64,000 bases of DNA from Gammaproteobacteria bacterium (GTDB lineage: Bacteria > Pseudomonadota > Gammaproteobacteria > Pseudomonadales > Pseudohongiellaceae), in the NCBI GenBank assembly GCA_009844085.1, contig VYCF01000017.1:29453-93452 (forward strand), written 5' to 3'. The notes beneath the pieces were generated by a model, which was not told where the DNA came from, made no database searches, and was given only the letters and a program-made list of their open reading frames with translations. A program made the translations under genes and the position numbers. Of the stretch, positions 23,739-32,567 are shown one piece after another; the first letter of the stretch is position 1; every line of letters starts with the position of its first letter.

Positions 23739-25307
23739 ATGCCTGTAAGCAGACGTGAATTTCTCAACTTGCTCGCGGCGGCCGGGGGCGCCGGGGCGGT
23801 TGTAAAGGCGGGCGCGGCGCTCGGAATCATGCCGGCTGACGCGGCAGCTTCGACGCTGGATCTCGCCGCCGGCAACGGCCGCAGCGCGGTCATTCTCGGC
23901 GGCGGCATTTCGGGACTCGCAACCGCCTACGAACTCGGCAAGGCGGGATGGGATTGCACCGTGCTCGAAGCCTCCCATCGCTGCGGCGGCCGCATCTTTA
24001 CCGTGCGCCATGGCACGCTCATCGACGAACTGGGCAACCGGCAATATTGCGAGTTCGACGACGAGCCGCATATGTACTTCAACGCCGGGGCAGCGCGCAT
24101 TCCCAATACCCACCGCACCTTGCTCAGTTATTGCAAGGAACTCGGCGTCGAACTCGAAATCTTCATCAACGAGAACAAGACCTGCTGGGTGCAGGACGAC
24201 GCCCTGCTCGGCGGCAAGCCCGTGCGTAACATCGAATACACCACCCACATGCGCGGATTTGTCGCCGAATTGATGGCCAAGGCCATGCACGAATCCGACA
24301 TGGACGAACCGTTTACCGAGGCAGAAGCCGAAACCCTGCTCGGCATGATCCGCAGCTTCGGCGACCTCTCCGAAGACAATGTCTATCGCGGCAGCTTCAA
24401 TGCAGGCTTCGCTTCCGGCGGCTTTCTCAACGAGGGCGTGCAGAAAGACATCATCGCATTCCGCGACTTGCTCAAGACGCCGTTTGCAATGACCCTGTTG
24501 CGCACCAACGAAGGCGAAACCGGCCCCATCCTGCTGCAAGCCCGGGGCGGCATGGACCGGATCACCGAAGGATTCCTGCGCCAGGTCGGCGACCGCGTCA
24601 GTTACCGCGCCATGGTCGCATCGATCCAGGTGCGCGACGACGGCGTTGAAGTCGCCTACGACCAGGACGGCGCGCGCCGGCAGATCCGGGCCGACTATTG
24701 CTTCAACTGCATACCGACGCACCTCGTCACGGGTCTCGATCACAATTTCCCCGCCCACTACGTGCGGGCGCTAAAATTCGTGCTCCGCGGCGAAGCCTAC
24801 AAGGCCGCCTTCCAGGCGAAGGAGCGCTTCTGGGAAAAGCAGGACATCTATGGCGGCATTTCCTGGATGAACAACCGCAGCCAGCAGATCTGGTATCCCG
24901 TGGCCGGCATTCACCAGCAGAAGGGCGTCATTCTTGCCGCTTACGATTACGGCGGCGGCATGTACCACACCCGCATGACGCAACAGGAACGCGTCGAAGC
25001 CCATCTCGCCGACGGCGAGAAAGTGCATCGTGACTATCGCAATCTCGTCGAAAAGCCGGTTACCGTGGGCTGGCATCGCATGAATCACATGCTCGGCTGC
25101 TCCGCGCGTTGGAGACGCAGCTTCCGCGAAGGCTGGACCGGCGAGACCGAAGATCACTACCGCACGCTGCAAGCGCCGGTGAACGGCAGGCATTACTTGA
25201 TCGGCGACCAGGTCAGCATGCGTTCGGCCTGGATGGAAAGCGCGCTGCTCTCTGCGCACTGGGCCATGAACGACCTCGACCGCCGCTTGCGGAATGCGCC
25301 GGCATGA
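23739..25307 (+). CDS. Flavin amine oxidase/dehydrogenase with Tat signal
   Basis: 522 residues. The N-terminal SRREFLN plus a hydrophobic stretch is a Tat signal, so a folded FAD protein is exported. The FAD-binding GGGISG (54-59), E77 and RCGGR (81-85) follow the flavin monoamine oxidase pattern, and a C-terminal YLIGDQVSMRSAWMESALLSA closes the FAD fold. It oxidises an amine or amino acid; the substrate is unknown. The dihaem cytochrome c gene overlaps its stop by four bases, so electrons may go to the respiratory chain and the enzyme may work as a dehydrogenase. Confidence 0.88.
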   Translation: MPVSRREFLNLLAAAGGAGAVVKAGAALGIMPADAAASTLDLAAGNGRSAVILGGGISGLATAYELGKAGWDCTVLEASHRCGGRIFTVRHGTLIDELGNRQYCEFDDEPHMYFNAGAARIPNTHRTLLSYCKELGVELEIFINENKTCWVQDDALLGGKPVRNIEYTTHMRGFVAELMAKAMHESDMDEPFTEAEAETLLGMIRSFGDLSEDNVYRGSFNAGFASGGFLNEGVQKDIIAFRDLLKTPFAMTLLRTNEGETGPILLQARGGMDRITEGFLRQVGDRVSYRAMVASIQVRDDGVEVAYDQDGARRQIRADYCFNCIPTHLVTGLDHNFPAHYVRALKFVLRGEAYKAAFQAKERFWEKQDIYGGISWMNNRSQQIWYPVAGIHQQKGVILAAYDYGGGMYHTRMTQQERVEAHLADGEKVHRDYRNLVEKPVTVGWHRMNHMLGCSARWRRSFREGWTGETEDHYRTLQAPVNGRHYLIGDQVSMRSAWMESALLSAHWAMNDLDRRLRNAPA

Positions 25308-25909
25308 TTCGTCTCGCGTTCATCTGCCTTCTGTGCGTCGCCTCCCTGGCTTCGGCGGCGGAACGCGAGCCCTTCGACGACCGCTATTGCACCACCTGTC
25401 ACGGCGCGGACGGACGCGGCAACGAAGGCGTGCAGGCGCCGCGGCTCGCGGGCATGGAGCCCTGGTACCTGAAGCGGCAACTCGAGAACTACCGGGACGG
25501 CATCCGCGGCACGCATCCCGACGATATCGAAGGCGTCGCCATGCAGCCCATGGCCGCCATGCTGACGGACGAGTCCATACAGGATATTATCGAGTGGGTA
25601 GGCGGCTGGAATTACGTTCCCGCGGAGCATACGATCAGCGGTGACATCGATGCCGGCAGGACGCTGTACCAGCCCTGCGCCACCTGTCACGGCGCGGACG
25701 CCGAAGGCAACGAGGCGCTGGGAGCGCCGGCCCTGGCGGGGCAGAACGACTGGTACATGGTTACCCAGATCAGGAATTTCCTGGCCGGATACCGCGGCGT
25801 TCACCCGCAGGATGTCTATGGCGCGCAGATGCGCGTGATGACCACGGGGCTGAACGGCGAGAACGATATCAATAACGTGGTTGCCTACATAAACAGCTTG
25901 TCTGACTAG
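25304..25909 (+). CDS. Periplasmic dihaem cytochrome c (c4-like)
   Basis: 201 residues: signal peptide to about residue 18, then two similar cytochrome halves with CTTCH (29-33) and CATCH (125-129). Each half ends with methionines that could be axial ligands (QPMAAMLTD; MRVMTTGL). Spacing fits cytochrome c4-type electron carriers. The ATG sits in the amine oxidase stop, so this is probably its electron acceptor. Earlier in-frame starts fall inside the oxidase gene. The hairpin array begins 8 bases after its stop. Confidence 0.9.
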   Translation: MIRLAFICLLCVASLASAAEREPFDDRYCTTCHGADGRGNEGVQAPRLAGMEPWYLKRQLENYRDGIRGTHPDDIEGVAMQPMAAMLTDESIQDIIEWVGGWNYVPAEHTISGDIDAGRTLYQPCATCHGADAEGNEALGAPALAGQNDWYMVTQIRNFLAGYRGVHPQDVYGAQMRVMTTGLNGENDINNVVAYINSLSD

Positions 25910-25916
25910 AATTGGC

Positions 25917-26058
25917 TGAACAATTCCTTCCATGGAATTGTTCATTACCGCAAAACAAAAGCGTGGTTTTGTTTTGCTCACGGATTCAATGGCTTGCGCC
26001 ATCGAATCCGGCGGCACATCCATGTGCCGCGCGGAAGCTCTGATAAATCAGAGCTTCC
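25917..26058. repeat. Array of five back-to-back hairpins of different sequence
   Basis: H1 25917-25944 (11-bp stem, 6-nt loop). H2 25950-25977 (11 bp, 6-nt loop; GCAAAACAAAA arm). H3 25981-26010 (13 bp with one A-C mismatch, 4-nt loop). H4 26011-26030 (8-9 bp). H5 26033-26058 (12 bp). Gaps between them are 0-5 bases. A weaker sixth dyad (TGAC...GTCA, 26060-26082) and a CAGCGGCCG direct repeat (26063 and 26081) follow. It is intergenic, between the cytochrome c and symporter genes, and can fold on either strand. Not a standard terminator: no T-runs follow. Nature unknown. Confidence 0.85.
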
Positions 26059-26118
26059 TTGACAGCGGCCGCATGGCGGTCAGCGGCCGGTTCAGAGCAG
26101 CCGGCGGGGAGAATTCGC

Positions 26119-27492
26119 ATGTCCTCCATGGCCATTTTCAATCTCGTCATTTTCGCCGCCCTGCTGGGCTTTCTGTTCCAGTTGGCGCGCCGCGACATGG
26201 GACTGTCGCGCCGGGTGCTGATCGGACTGCTGATCGGCACGGGCTACGGCTTCTATCTGCAATTCGTATTCGGTACCGGCACGGCAGTCACGGGGCAGAC
26301 GATCGAGTGGACCAATGTCATCGCCAACGGCTATGTCAACCTGTTGCGGCTGATCATCATGCCGCTGGTGCTGGTCATGATGATCGCTGCCGTGGTCAAG
26401 GTGCAGGAAATCCGTTCGCTCGGCAAGATCGGCGGCTCGATCGTCGGCCTGCTCGTGGGAACGACCGTGATCGCCGCCCTGGTCGGCATCGCCATGGCTT
26501 CGATTTTCGGCCTCAATGCCGGTGAACTTGCCGCCGGACCGGCGGAACTGGCGCGGGCCGAGGCGCTCGAATCGCGCCAGGGCACGATCGCCGACATGAC
26601 CTTTCCGCAACTGCTGGTCAGCTTCATTTCCAGCAATATCTTCCTTGACCTTACCGGCGCGCGCGACACTTCCATCATCGCCGTGGTGGTCTTCGGCCTC
26701 TTGATCGGCATCGCCGCGCTGCTCGTCTGCGAGGACGACCCGGAGCAGGGTCCGCGCATTCGCGGCTTCCTCGACTCGGCCCAGGCCGTCATCATGAAGC
26801 TTGTGCATATCGTCATGGCGCTGACGCCTTATGGCGTGCTGGCGCTGATGACGCGCGTCATCGCCACGTCCGACGGCAACGCCATCGTCACCCTGATCGG
26901 ATTCGTGGTCGCATCCTATATTGCCATCGCCATCATGTTCGTCGTGCACGCCTTCATGATAGGACTGATCGGCGCCAACGTGCCCGATTACTTTCGCAGG
27001 GTCTGGCCGGTGCTGACCTTCGCGTTCGTCACCCGCAGTTCGGCCGCGACGATTCCGCTGACGATCCGCGCCCAGGTCGAGGAATTGAACGTGGCGCCTC
27101 CAGTCGCCAACATCGCCGCTTCCTTCGGCGCCACCATCGGACAGAACGGCTGCGCGGGCATCTATCCGGCGATGCTGGCGGTGATGGTCGCGCCGACCAT
27201 GGGCGTCGATATCGATTTCGGATTCATCGCCAGCCTGGTATTGATCATCGCCATCGGCTCCTTCGGCATCGCCGGGGTCGGCGGCGGCGCCACCGCCGCG
27301 GCGCTGGTGGTATTGCCGGCCATGGGCTTCCCGGTCACCGTGGCGGCCTTGCTCATTTCCATCGAACCGCTGATAGACATGGCGCGTACAGCGCTGAACG
27401 TCAACGGCGCCATAACCAGCGGCATGATCACCCAGCGATTCCTCGGCGCGGAAGCCGGGGGAGCCGAAGCCGCAGCACCATCCCATCAATGA
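26119..27492 (+). CDS. SLC1-type amino acid:cation symporter (TcyP-like)
   Basis: 457 residues with about eight helices plus re-entrant loops. SFGATIGQNGCAGIYPAMLAVMVAP strongly resembles L-cystine/dicarboxylate symporters of the DAACS family, and TRSSAATIPLTI is the serine-rich hairpin loop. It is probably sodium- or proton-driven uptake of an amino acid, with L-cystine the closest memory match. The ATG at 26119 is chosen for its SD (GGGGAG, 7 nt); an upstream TTG at 26059 would translate through the end of the hairpin region. Confidence 0.85.
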   Translation: MSSMAIFNLVIFAALLGFLFQLARRDMGLSRRVLIGLLIGTGYGFYLQFVFGTGTAVTGQTIEWTNVIANGYVNLLRLIIMPLVLVMMIAAVVKVQEIRSLGKIGGSIVGLLVGTTVIAALVGIAMASIFGLNAGELAAGPAELARAEALESRQGTIADMTFPQLLVSFISSNIFLDLTGARDTSIIAVVVFGLLIGIAALLVCEDDPEQGPRIRGFLDSAQAVIMKLVHIVMALTPYGVLALMTRVIATSDGNAIVTLIGFVVASYIAIAIMFVVHAFMIGLIGANVPDYFRRVWPVLTFAFVTRSSAATIPLTIRAQVEELNVAPPVANIAASFGATIGQNGCAGIYPAMLAVMVAPTMGVDIDFGFIASLVLIIAIGSFGIAGVGGGATAAALVVLPAMGFPVTVAALLISIEPLIDMARTALNVNGAITSGMITQRFLGAEAGGAEAAAPSHQ

Positions 27493-27506
27493 TTGAGGAA
27501 TATCCC

Positions 27507-27968
27507 ATGCAAGTATTCAAAACCGCTTTCGTCATCCTGGCTCTTGCGTTTACGCCGCTGGCCGCCGCGCAGGAAATCACCCGGCATAACGAAGGCAACC
27601 TGTTCTATACCGCCATTACCATTCCGCCGGGCGCCGAAACCCTGTACCTGAGCGGCTCAGGCGCGCGGCCGCAGGAAGACGGCTCCTGGGGCGACATACG
27701 CCAGCAGGCTATCGATACCTTCAGCCGCTTCAGGGACACGCTGGAAGGGCTGGGCTGGTCGATGAGCGATGTCGTGCAAGTGCGGGTATTCGCCGTGGCC
27801 GATGAAAACGGCGAAGTGGATTTCGCGGCATTCAACGAAGGGTATCTCGAATTCTTCGGCACCGAGGAAAATCCCAACAAGCCCGTGCGATCGTTTCTGG
27901 AAATAGCCGACCTGGTAGTGGACGGCTGGCTGCTGGAAATCGAGATTCGGGCCGCGCGCATGCCGTGA
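27507..27968 (+). CDS. Exported RidA/YjgF-family protein
   Basis: 153 residues: a clear signal peptide (MQVFKTAFVILALAFTPLAAAQ) and a RidA domain. RidA proteins hydrolyse reactive enamines/imines released by PLP or flavin amine-oxidising enzymes, so a periplasmic form beside an exported amine oxidase makes sense. The canonical Arg of RidA is not obvious by eye, so it may be a non-hydrolytic subgroup. ATG at 27507 is preferred over 27489 for its GAGGAA SD. Confidence 0.82.
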   Translation: MQVFKTAFVILALAFTPLAAAQEITRHNEGNLFYTAITIPPGAETLYLSGSGARPQEDGSWGDIRQQAIDTFSRFRDTLEGLGWSMSDVVQVRVFAVADENGEVDFAAFNEGYLEFFGTEENPNKPVRSFLEIADLVVDGWLLEIEIRAARMP

Positions 27969-28008
27969 CGAGGCGCGGCCTGCTCCCGCATCTGCGCTTT
28001 CGGGCCTG

Positions 28009-29865
28009 ATGATGAAGATCGGCAGGATTTTCCCGGTTGCGCTTCTGTGCGCCTGTTTGCAGGCCTGCGGGCCTGAAGCAGGCGCACAGTCCGTATATGA
28101 GACTTCGATCGCCGACTTGCAGCGGATGCTCGCAGGCGGCGAAGTCACTTCCGTACAGCTCGTCGAGCAATATCTGGCGCGGATCGAAGCCTATGACCGC
28201 GCCGGTCCGCGCCTGAACAGCATCGTGCGAGTCAATCCCGACGCGCGCGAGATCGCAGGCCAACTCGACCGCGAACGCGCGGCCAGCGGCCCGCGCGGAC
28301 CCTTGCACGGCATCCCGGTGCTGGTGAAGGACAATTACAACACGACCGATATGCCGACCACCGGCAGTTCGGTGGCGCTGGCGGATTTCGTTCCCAACGC
28401 AGCAGCGACCCAGGTCGAGAAGTTGGTTGCCGCGGGCGCTGTCGTGCTGGCAAAAACCAGCTTGCACGAATACGCCTATGGCATCACCAGCGTCAATTCG
28501 CTGACCGGCCAGACGCGCAATCCCTACGATTACCGGCGCGTACCCGGCGGTTCGAGCGGCGGCACCGGAGCGGCGGTGGCGGCAAGCCTGGGCGCGGTCG
28601 GCATGGGCTCGGACACTTGCGGATCGATCCGCATTCCCTCGGCTTTCAACAACCTGGTGGGACTGCGGCCCAGCAAGGGCGCCTCCAGCATTTACGGCGT
28701 GATGCCGCTGTCGCATACCCAGGACACCGCCGGACCGCTCGCCCGCAATATCGACGATCTGGCCATCGTGCTCGACGCCGTGTCCGGTTACGACGCCAAC
28801 GATCCCGCTACCGAGGCCGTGCGCGGCATGCCGCCGACGCGCTTTCGCGAAAGGCTCGGCGAAGTCAGCCTCGAAGGTCTCCGTTTCGGCAAGCTTGACG
28901 GATACTTCGAGCGCGCCGACGGCGCCACCCGCGGCGTCATCGAAGACGCGCTCGAATGGCTCGAAGAGCAAGGCGTGACCGTCGTTTCGGTGGAAATTCC
29001 CGAAGTGGCCGATCTGATCAGCCGTTCCGGCGTGATCGGACACGAATTCCACAGCGATCTCGATCGATATCTCGAACAGTTCGGCAGCGAACGGATCGCG
29101 GGATTGGCGGACATCGTCGATCTCGGACTCTACCATCAGGCCGTTACCGGGCAATTGACCCGCTCGCGCGATGCCGAGCGCGACGAAGAAGCTTACCAGG
29201 AGGCGCTGGCGACGCGCGGCGAGTTGCGAACGGCGGTCGAGCAGGTGTTCGAAAACAACGAACTCGACGCCATCGTCTACCCGACCATCGGGCAGATTCC
29301 CGTATTTATCGGCGAATCCCAGCCCGGCAACAATTGCAGCATCGCCGCCAATTCGGGACTGCCGGCGCTCTCGCTGCCGGCCGGATTCAGCGACTCCGGT
29401 CTGCCGGTCGGCATGGAATTGCTCGCCGGATTTCTCGAAGACGAGCGCCTGCTTGCCATCGGCCACGCATTCGAATCGGGCTATCCGCGGCGCCAGGCGC
29501 CGGCCGTGACGCCCGAACTTGTCGACGGCGCACCGCCGCCATTGCAAACGAGCATATTGCAAGTCGATGGAGAAGGCTTTAGCTTGCAGGGTGAAATTCG
29601 CATAGACGCGGTTCTGAATCGACTTGAATACGAATTGCGACTGAGCGGCGCCGGCGATGTAAGTGCTGTAGTGCTTGCGCTCGATGAGGGTTCCGCGCCG
29701 GCGGCGCTGAATCTGATGGGCCCGGATGCGGAAGCCGCCGCCGGCAGCGAATTCATGACGCCGCGGCTGCGGCAGGCGGCCGCGGATCAGTCGCTGCGGA
29801 TAAGAGTGTTCGGCTCGCGGCTGCCGCCGGAAGGCGTTGCGTTCCCGGTAGTTCTCGATAACTGA
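28009..29865 (+). CDS. Amidase-signature lipoprotein with extra C-terminal domain
   Basis: 618 residues. Lipobox LQAC (Cys 20) after a hydrophobic signal predicts membrane anchoring. The amidase-signature triad is visible: K107 (VLVKDNYNT), S182 of GGSSGG, and S206 (DTCGSIRIPS). The domain ends near 505. About 110 further residues have no recognised family and look beta-rich. It hydrolyses an amide bond outside the cytoplasm and so may feed the symporter and amine oxidase nearby. ATG at 28009 or 28012. Confidence 0.88.
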   Translation: MMKIGRIFPVALLCACLQACGPEAGAQSVYETSIADLQRMLAGGEVTSVQLVEQYLARIEAYDRAGPRLNSIVRVNPDAREIAGQLDRERAASGPRGPLHGIPVLVKDNYNTTDMPTTGSSVALADFVPNAAATQVEKLVAAGAVVLAKTSLHEYAYGITSVNSLTGQTRNPYDYRRVPGGSSGGTGAAVAASLGAVGMGSDTCGSIRIPSAFNNLVGLRPSKGASSIYGVMPLSHTQDTAGPLARNIDDLAIVLDAVSGYDANDPATEAVRGMPPTRFRERLGEVSLEGLRFGKLDGYFERADGATRGVIEDALEWLEEQGVTVVSVEIPEVADLISRSGVIGHEFHSDLDRYLEQFGSERIAGLADIVDLGLYHQAVTGQLTRSRDAERDEEAYQEALATRGELRTAVEQVFENNELDAIVYPTIGQIPVFIGESQPGNNCSIAANSGLPALSLPAGFSDSGLPVGMELLAGFLEDERLLAIGHAFESGYPRRQAPAVTPELVDGAPPPLQTSILQVDGEGFSLQGEIRIDAVLNRLEYELRLSGAGDVSAVVLALDEGSAPAALNLMGPDAEAAAGSEFMTPRLRQAAADQSLRIRVFGSRLPPEGVAFPVVLDN

Positions 29866-29897
29866 CAACGATTAGGCGCGAATCCCGGAGGATAACC

Positions 29898-31295
29898 ATG
29901 TTGACCAGAGTTTTCGCATTCGGTGCGGCCATGTTGGCCAGCGCTGTCGGTTTTGCCCAGTCCGGCGAAATCGTTCCCGATTTCGACTATTTCATGAACG
30001 AGGTGCAGCCCATCTTCCTGGCGAAACGGGAAGGCAATGTGCGCTGCATTCAATGCCATTACCGGTCGAGTAATTTCCGCCTGCAGACGCTTGAGGAAGG
30101 CGAATTTTTCTGGACCGAGGAACAGTCGCGGATGAACTACGAATCGGCGCTGACCATGGTGCGTCCCGGCGAAGATCCGCTGCTGAGCAGGCTGTTGACG
30201 CATGTTCTGGCGCGGGACGCCGGGGGCGATCCCTTTCATGGCGGCGGCACGCATTTCCGGAGTCAGGACGACGCGGAATGGCGCATCATGGCCGACTGGG
30301 TAGCCGGCGCCACCGAGCGGCGCGAACCGGCGGAACTCGCGGTGCGCATCATCCAGACCAATGCCGCCGGCGATGATTCTCACGTGATCGATCCCGAGAC
30401 CAACGAGGTCATCGGCAGGATCACCGACATCGAGATTCCCCATGGCATCGTCGGCGCTCCCGACGGCAGCCAGCTTTACATCACGAACGAGGCCATGCAC
30501 GCGCTCGACGTGGTCGACGCCCGCACCATGCGAGTCAAGCGCCGCATCCACCTCAGCGGCCGGCCCAATAACGTCGCGGTCATGGGCGATGGCAGCAAGG
30601 TCTATGTCGGCATCATGGAAATGCCGGGCTCGGTGGACATCATCGACGTGGCGAGCATGAAGCTCGTCAAGACGCTGCCGGTGGAAGGCGCGATCCACAA
30701 CATTTACACCACCCCTGACAGCAAGCACGCCGTGGCCGGTTCGATCCAGCGCAGCATGATCAATGTCATCGACACCGAAACCGACGAACTCGCCTGGACG
30801 CTGGAAATGAGTTCGGGCATCCGGCCGATGGCCTTCAACGCCAATCCCGACGGCTCGACGAAAAATATCTTCGTGCAATTGTCGGGCTTCCACGGCTTCG
30901 CGGTGGTCGATTTCGCCGCCCGCCGGGAAGTGGCGCGGGTCGAACATCCGCCGGTTCCCGGCGAGGAAGCGCATTATGACGGACTGCAAGGCGCTCCCGC
31001 CCATGGCCTCGGCGTCTCTCCCGACGGCAGTACGCTCTGGTCCACGAGCAAGGTCTACAGCCACGTCTATATTCACTCCTTGCCCGATCTGGAAGAAATC
31101 GGCCAGGTATTTGTCGGCCAGCATCCGGAATGGGTCACCTTTACGCCTGACGGCAAGACCGCTTACATGGGCGCCGCGGGAGACCATGTCACCTACGCGG
31201 TCGATGTGGAATCCATGGAAGTCGTCGCGGTGATCCCCGTCGGCCAGGTGCCCAAGCGTGTCGCCATGGTGCGGATGGCAGTAGACGAGGACTGA
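29898..31295 (+). CDS. Exported c-type haem protein with YVTN-like beta-propeller
   Basis: 465 residues: signal peptide to about residue 20, an N-terminal single-haem segment with CIQCH (50-54), then YVTN/NHL-type propeller repeats (PDGSQLYITNEAMHALDVVD, GDGSKVYVGIMEMPG, PDGKTAYMGAAGDH). It may bind a partner and pass electrons, or act as a dehydrogenase-like scaffold. No enzymatic residues are evident. GGAGG lies upstream of the ATG; the next gene starts 3 bases after its stop. Confidence 0.8.
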   Translation: MLTRVFAFGAAMLASAVGFAQSGEIVPDFDYFMNEVQPIFLAKREGNVRCIQCHYRSSNFRLQTLEEGEFFWTEEQSRMNYESALTMVRPGEDPLLSRLLTHVLARDAGGDPFHGGGTHFRSQDDAEWRIMADWVAGATERREPAELAVRIIQTNAAGDDSHVIDPETNEVIGRITDIEIPHGIVGAPDGSQLYITNEAMHALDVVDARTMRVKRRIHLSGRPNNVAVMGDGSKVYVGIMEMPGSVDIIDVASMKLVKTLPVEGAIHNIYTTPDSKHAVAGSIQRSMINVIDTETDELAWTLEMSSGIRPMAFNANPDGSTKNIFVQLSGFHGFAVVDFAARREVARVEHPPVPGEEAHYDGLQGAPAHGLGVSPDGSTLWSTSKVYSHVYIHSLPDLEEIGQVFVGQHPEWVTFTPDGKTAYMGAAGDHVTYAVDVESMEVVAVIPVGQVPKRVAMVRMAVDED

Positions 31296-31298
31296 AAC

Positions 31299-32564
31299 AT
31301 GATCAGAACCTTGCTTGCGGGCGCCTTGCTGCTTTGCGCCCAGGCCGCCGCGGCGCAATCTTTCATCTATTGCGCGCGAATGATCGACGGAGTCGAACTT
31401 GCGGTTCATGAAGACATGACTATCGAGGTCCGTGACAACCGGATTTTCGCGGTTCACGACGGGCGGCATGAGGCCACCACGGTCGACCTGGGGGATTCGA
31501 CCTGCATGCCGGGCTTGATCGACGCGCATGTGCATATTGCTTCCGAGCAAAGCCCGACCAACTTCGTCGACCGGTTTCGCCTCGACCCGGCCGATTACGC
31601 CCTCGCTGCGGTTCCCTACGCCGAACGGACATTGCTCGCCGGCTTTACCACCGTGCGCGATCTCGGCAGCAGCGACAATCTTTCAATCAAATTGCGCGAC
31701 GCAATCGACCGGGGCCACATCTCCGGGCCGAGAGTGATCACCGCCGGCAAATCGCTCGCGACCACCGGCGGCCATGCCGACCCGTCCAATGGCGTGAACA
31801 TGGAACTGACTGGAGATCCCGGCCCGAAAGAGGGTGTCGTCAACGGTGCCGCCGAAGCCGCCGAGGGAGTGCGGCAGCGCTATAAGGAGCGCTCCGACCT
31901 TATCAAGATCACCGCTACCGGCGGCGTACTCAGCGAAGCCACCAGCGGCATGAACGCACAATTCAACGACGAGGAATTGCGGGCCATCGTCACCACAGCC
32001 AAGGACTACGGATTCAAGGTGGCGGCCCATGCCCACGGTGACGAGGGAATGAGGCGGGCGGTAATTGCCGGCGTCGATTCCATCGAACACGGAACCTACA
32101 TGAGCCTGGAAACCATGCGCTTGATGCGGGAGCGGGGAACCGCTTTCGTGCCGACCATAATTGCCGGCAGGTTTGTCGCGGAAATGGCCGAAATCGACGG
32201 TTACTTCAGTGAAACCGTGCGTCCGAAGGCGCGCGAGATCGGCCCGCTTATTCAGGACACTTTCGCCACGGCCTACGAGGAAGGCGTACACATCGTTTTC
32301 GGCACCGATTCGGGCGTTTCGCCCCATGGCGACAACTGGAAGGAATTCGGCTACATGGTGGAAGCGGGCATGCCCGAGATCGAAGCGCTGACCTCGGCGA
32401 TGATGCCGGGGGCGGTTCTGCTCGACCGCGCCGGCGAACTGGGCTCGATCGAAGCCGGCAAACTCGCGGACATCATCGCGGCGCCCGGCGACCCGACCAG
32501 CGACATCTCGCTGATGGGGCAGGTCCATTTCGTCATGAAGGACGGGCGGATCTACAAGCAGTAG
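31299..32564 (+). CDS. Exported amidohydrolase (imidazolonepropionase-like)
   Basis: 421 residues: signal peptide (MIRTLLAGALLLCAQAAAAQ), then a metal-dependent TIM-barrel hydrolase with HVH (77-79), KVAAHAHGDEGM, DSIEHGTYMS and VFGTDSGVSPHG metal/catalytic motifs. This branch includes prolidase-like and cyclic amide hydrolases. With the amidase upstream it suggests periplasmic breakdown of amides or peptides. It converges with the type I R-M locus with only 3 bases between stops. Confidence 0.88.
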   Translation: MIRTLLAGALLLCAQAAAAQSFIYCARMIDGVELAVHEDMTIEVRDNRIFAVHDGRHEATTVDLGDSTCMPGLIDAHVHIASEQSPTNFVDRFRLDPADYALAAVPYAERTLLAGFTTVRDLGSSDNLSIKLRDAIDRGHISGPRVITAGKSLATTGGHADPSNGVNMELTGDPGPKEGVVNGAAEAAEGVRQRYKERSDLIKITATGGVLSEATSGMNAQFNDEELRAIVTTAKDYGFKVAAHAHGDEGMRRAVIAGVDSIEHGTYMSLETMRLMRERGTAFVPTIIAGRFVAEMAEIDGYFSETVRPKAREIGPLIQDTFATAYEEGVHIVFGTDSGVSPHGDNWKEFGYMVEAGMPEIEALTSAMMPGAVLLDRAGELGSIEAGKLADIIAAPGDPTSDISLMGQVHFVMKDGRIYKQ

Positions 32565-32567
32565 GCG

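Noticed and set aside
25917..26058. Hairpin array as a CRISPR array, integron attC site or simple terminator
   Set aside because: There is no repeated unit or spacer pattern, no integrase or cas gene, no R-box core motifs seen, and no T-run after the stems.
25932..26118. Coding readings through the hairpin array
   Set aside because: Frames there are explained by the palindromes; the symporter has a good SD and start at 26119.
27832..29868. A 678-codon antisense frame over ridA and the amidase gene
   Set aside because: No motif, covers intact catalytic genes on the other strand, and is explained by GC-rich third positions.
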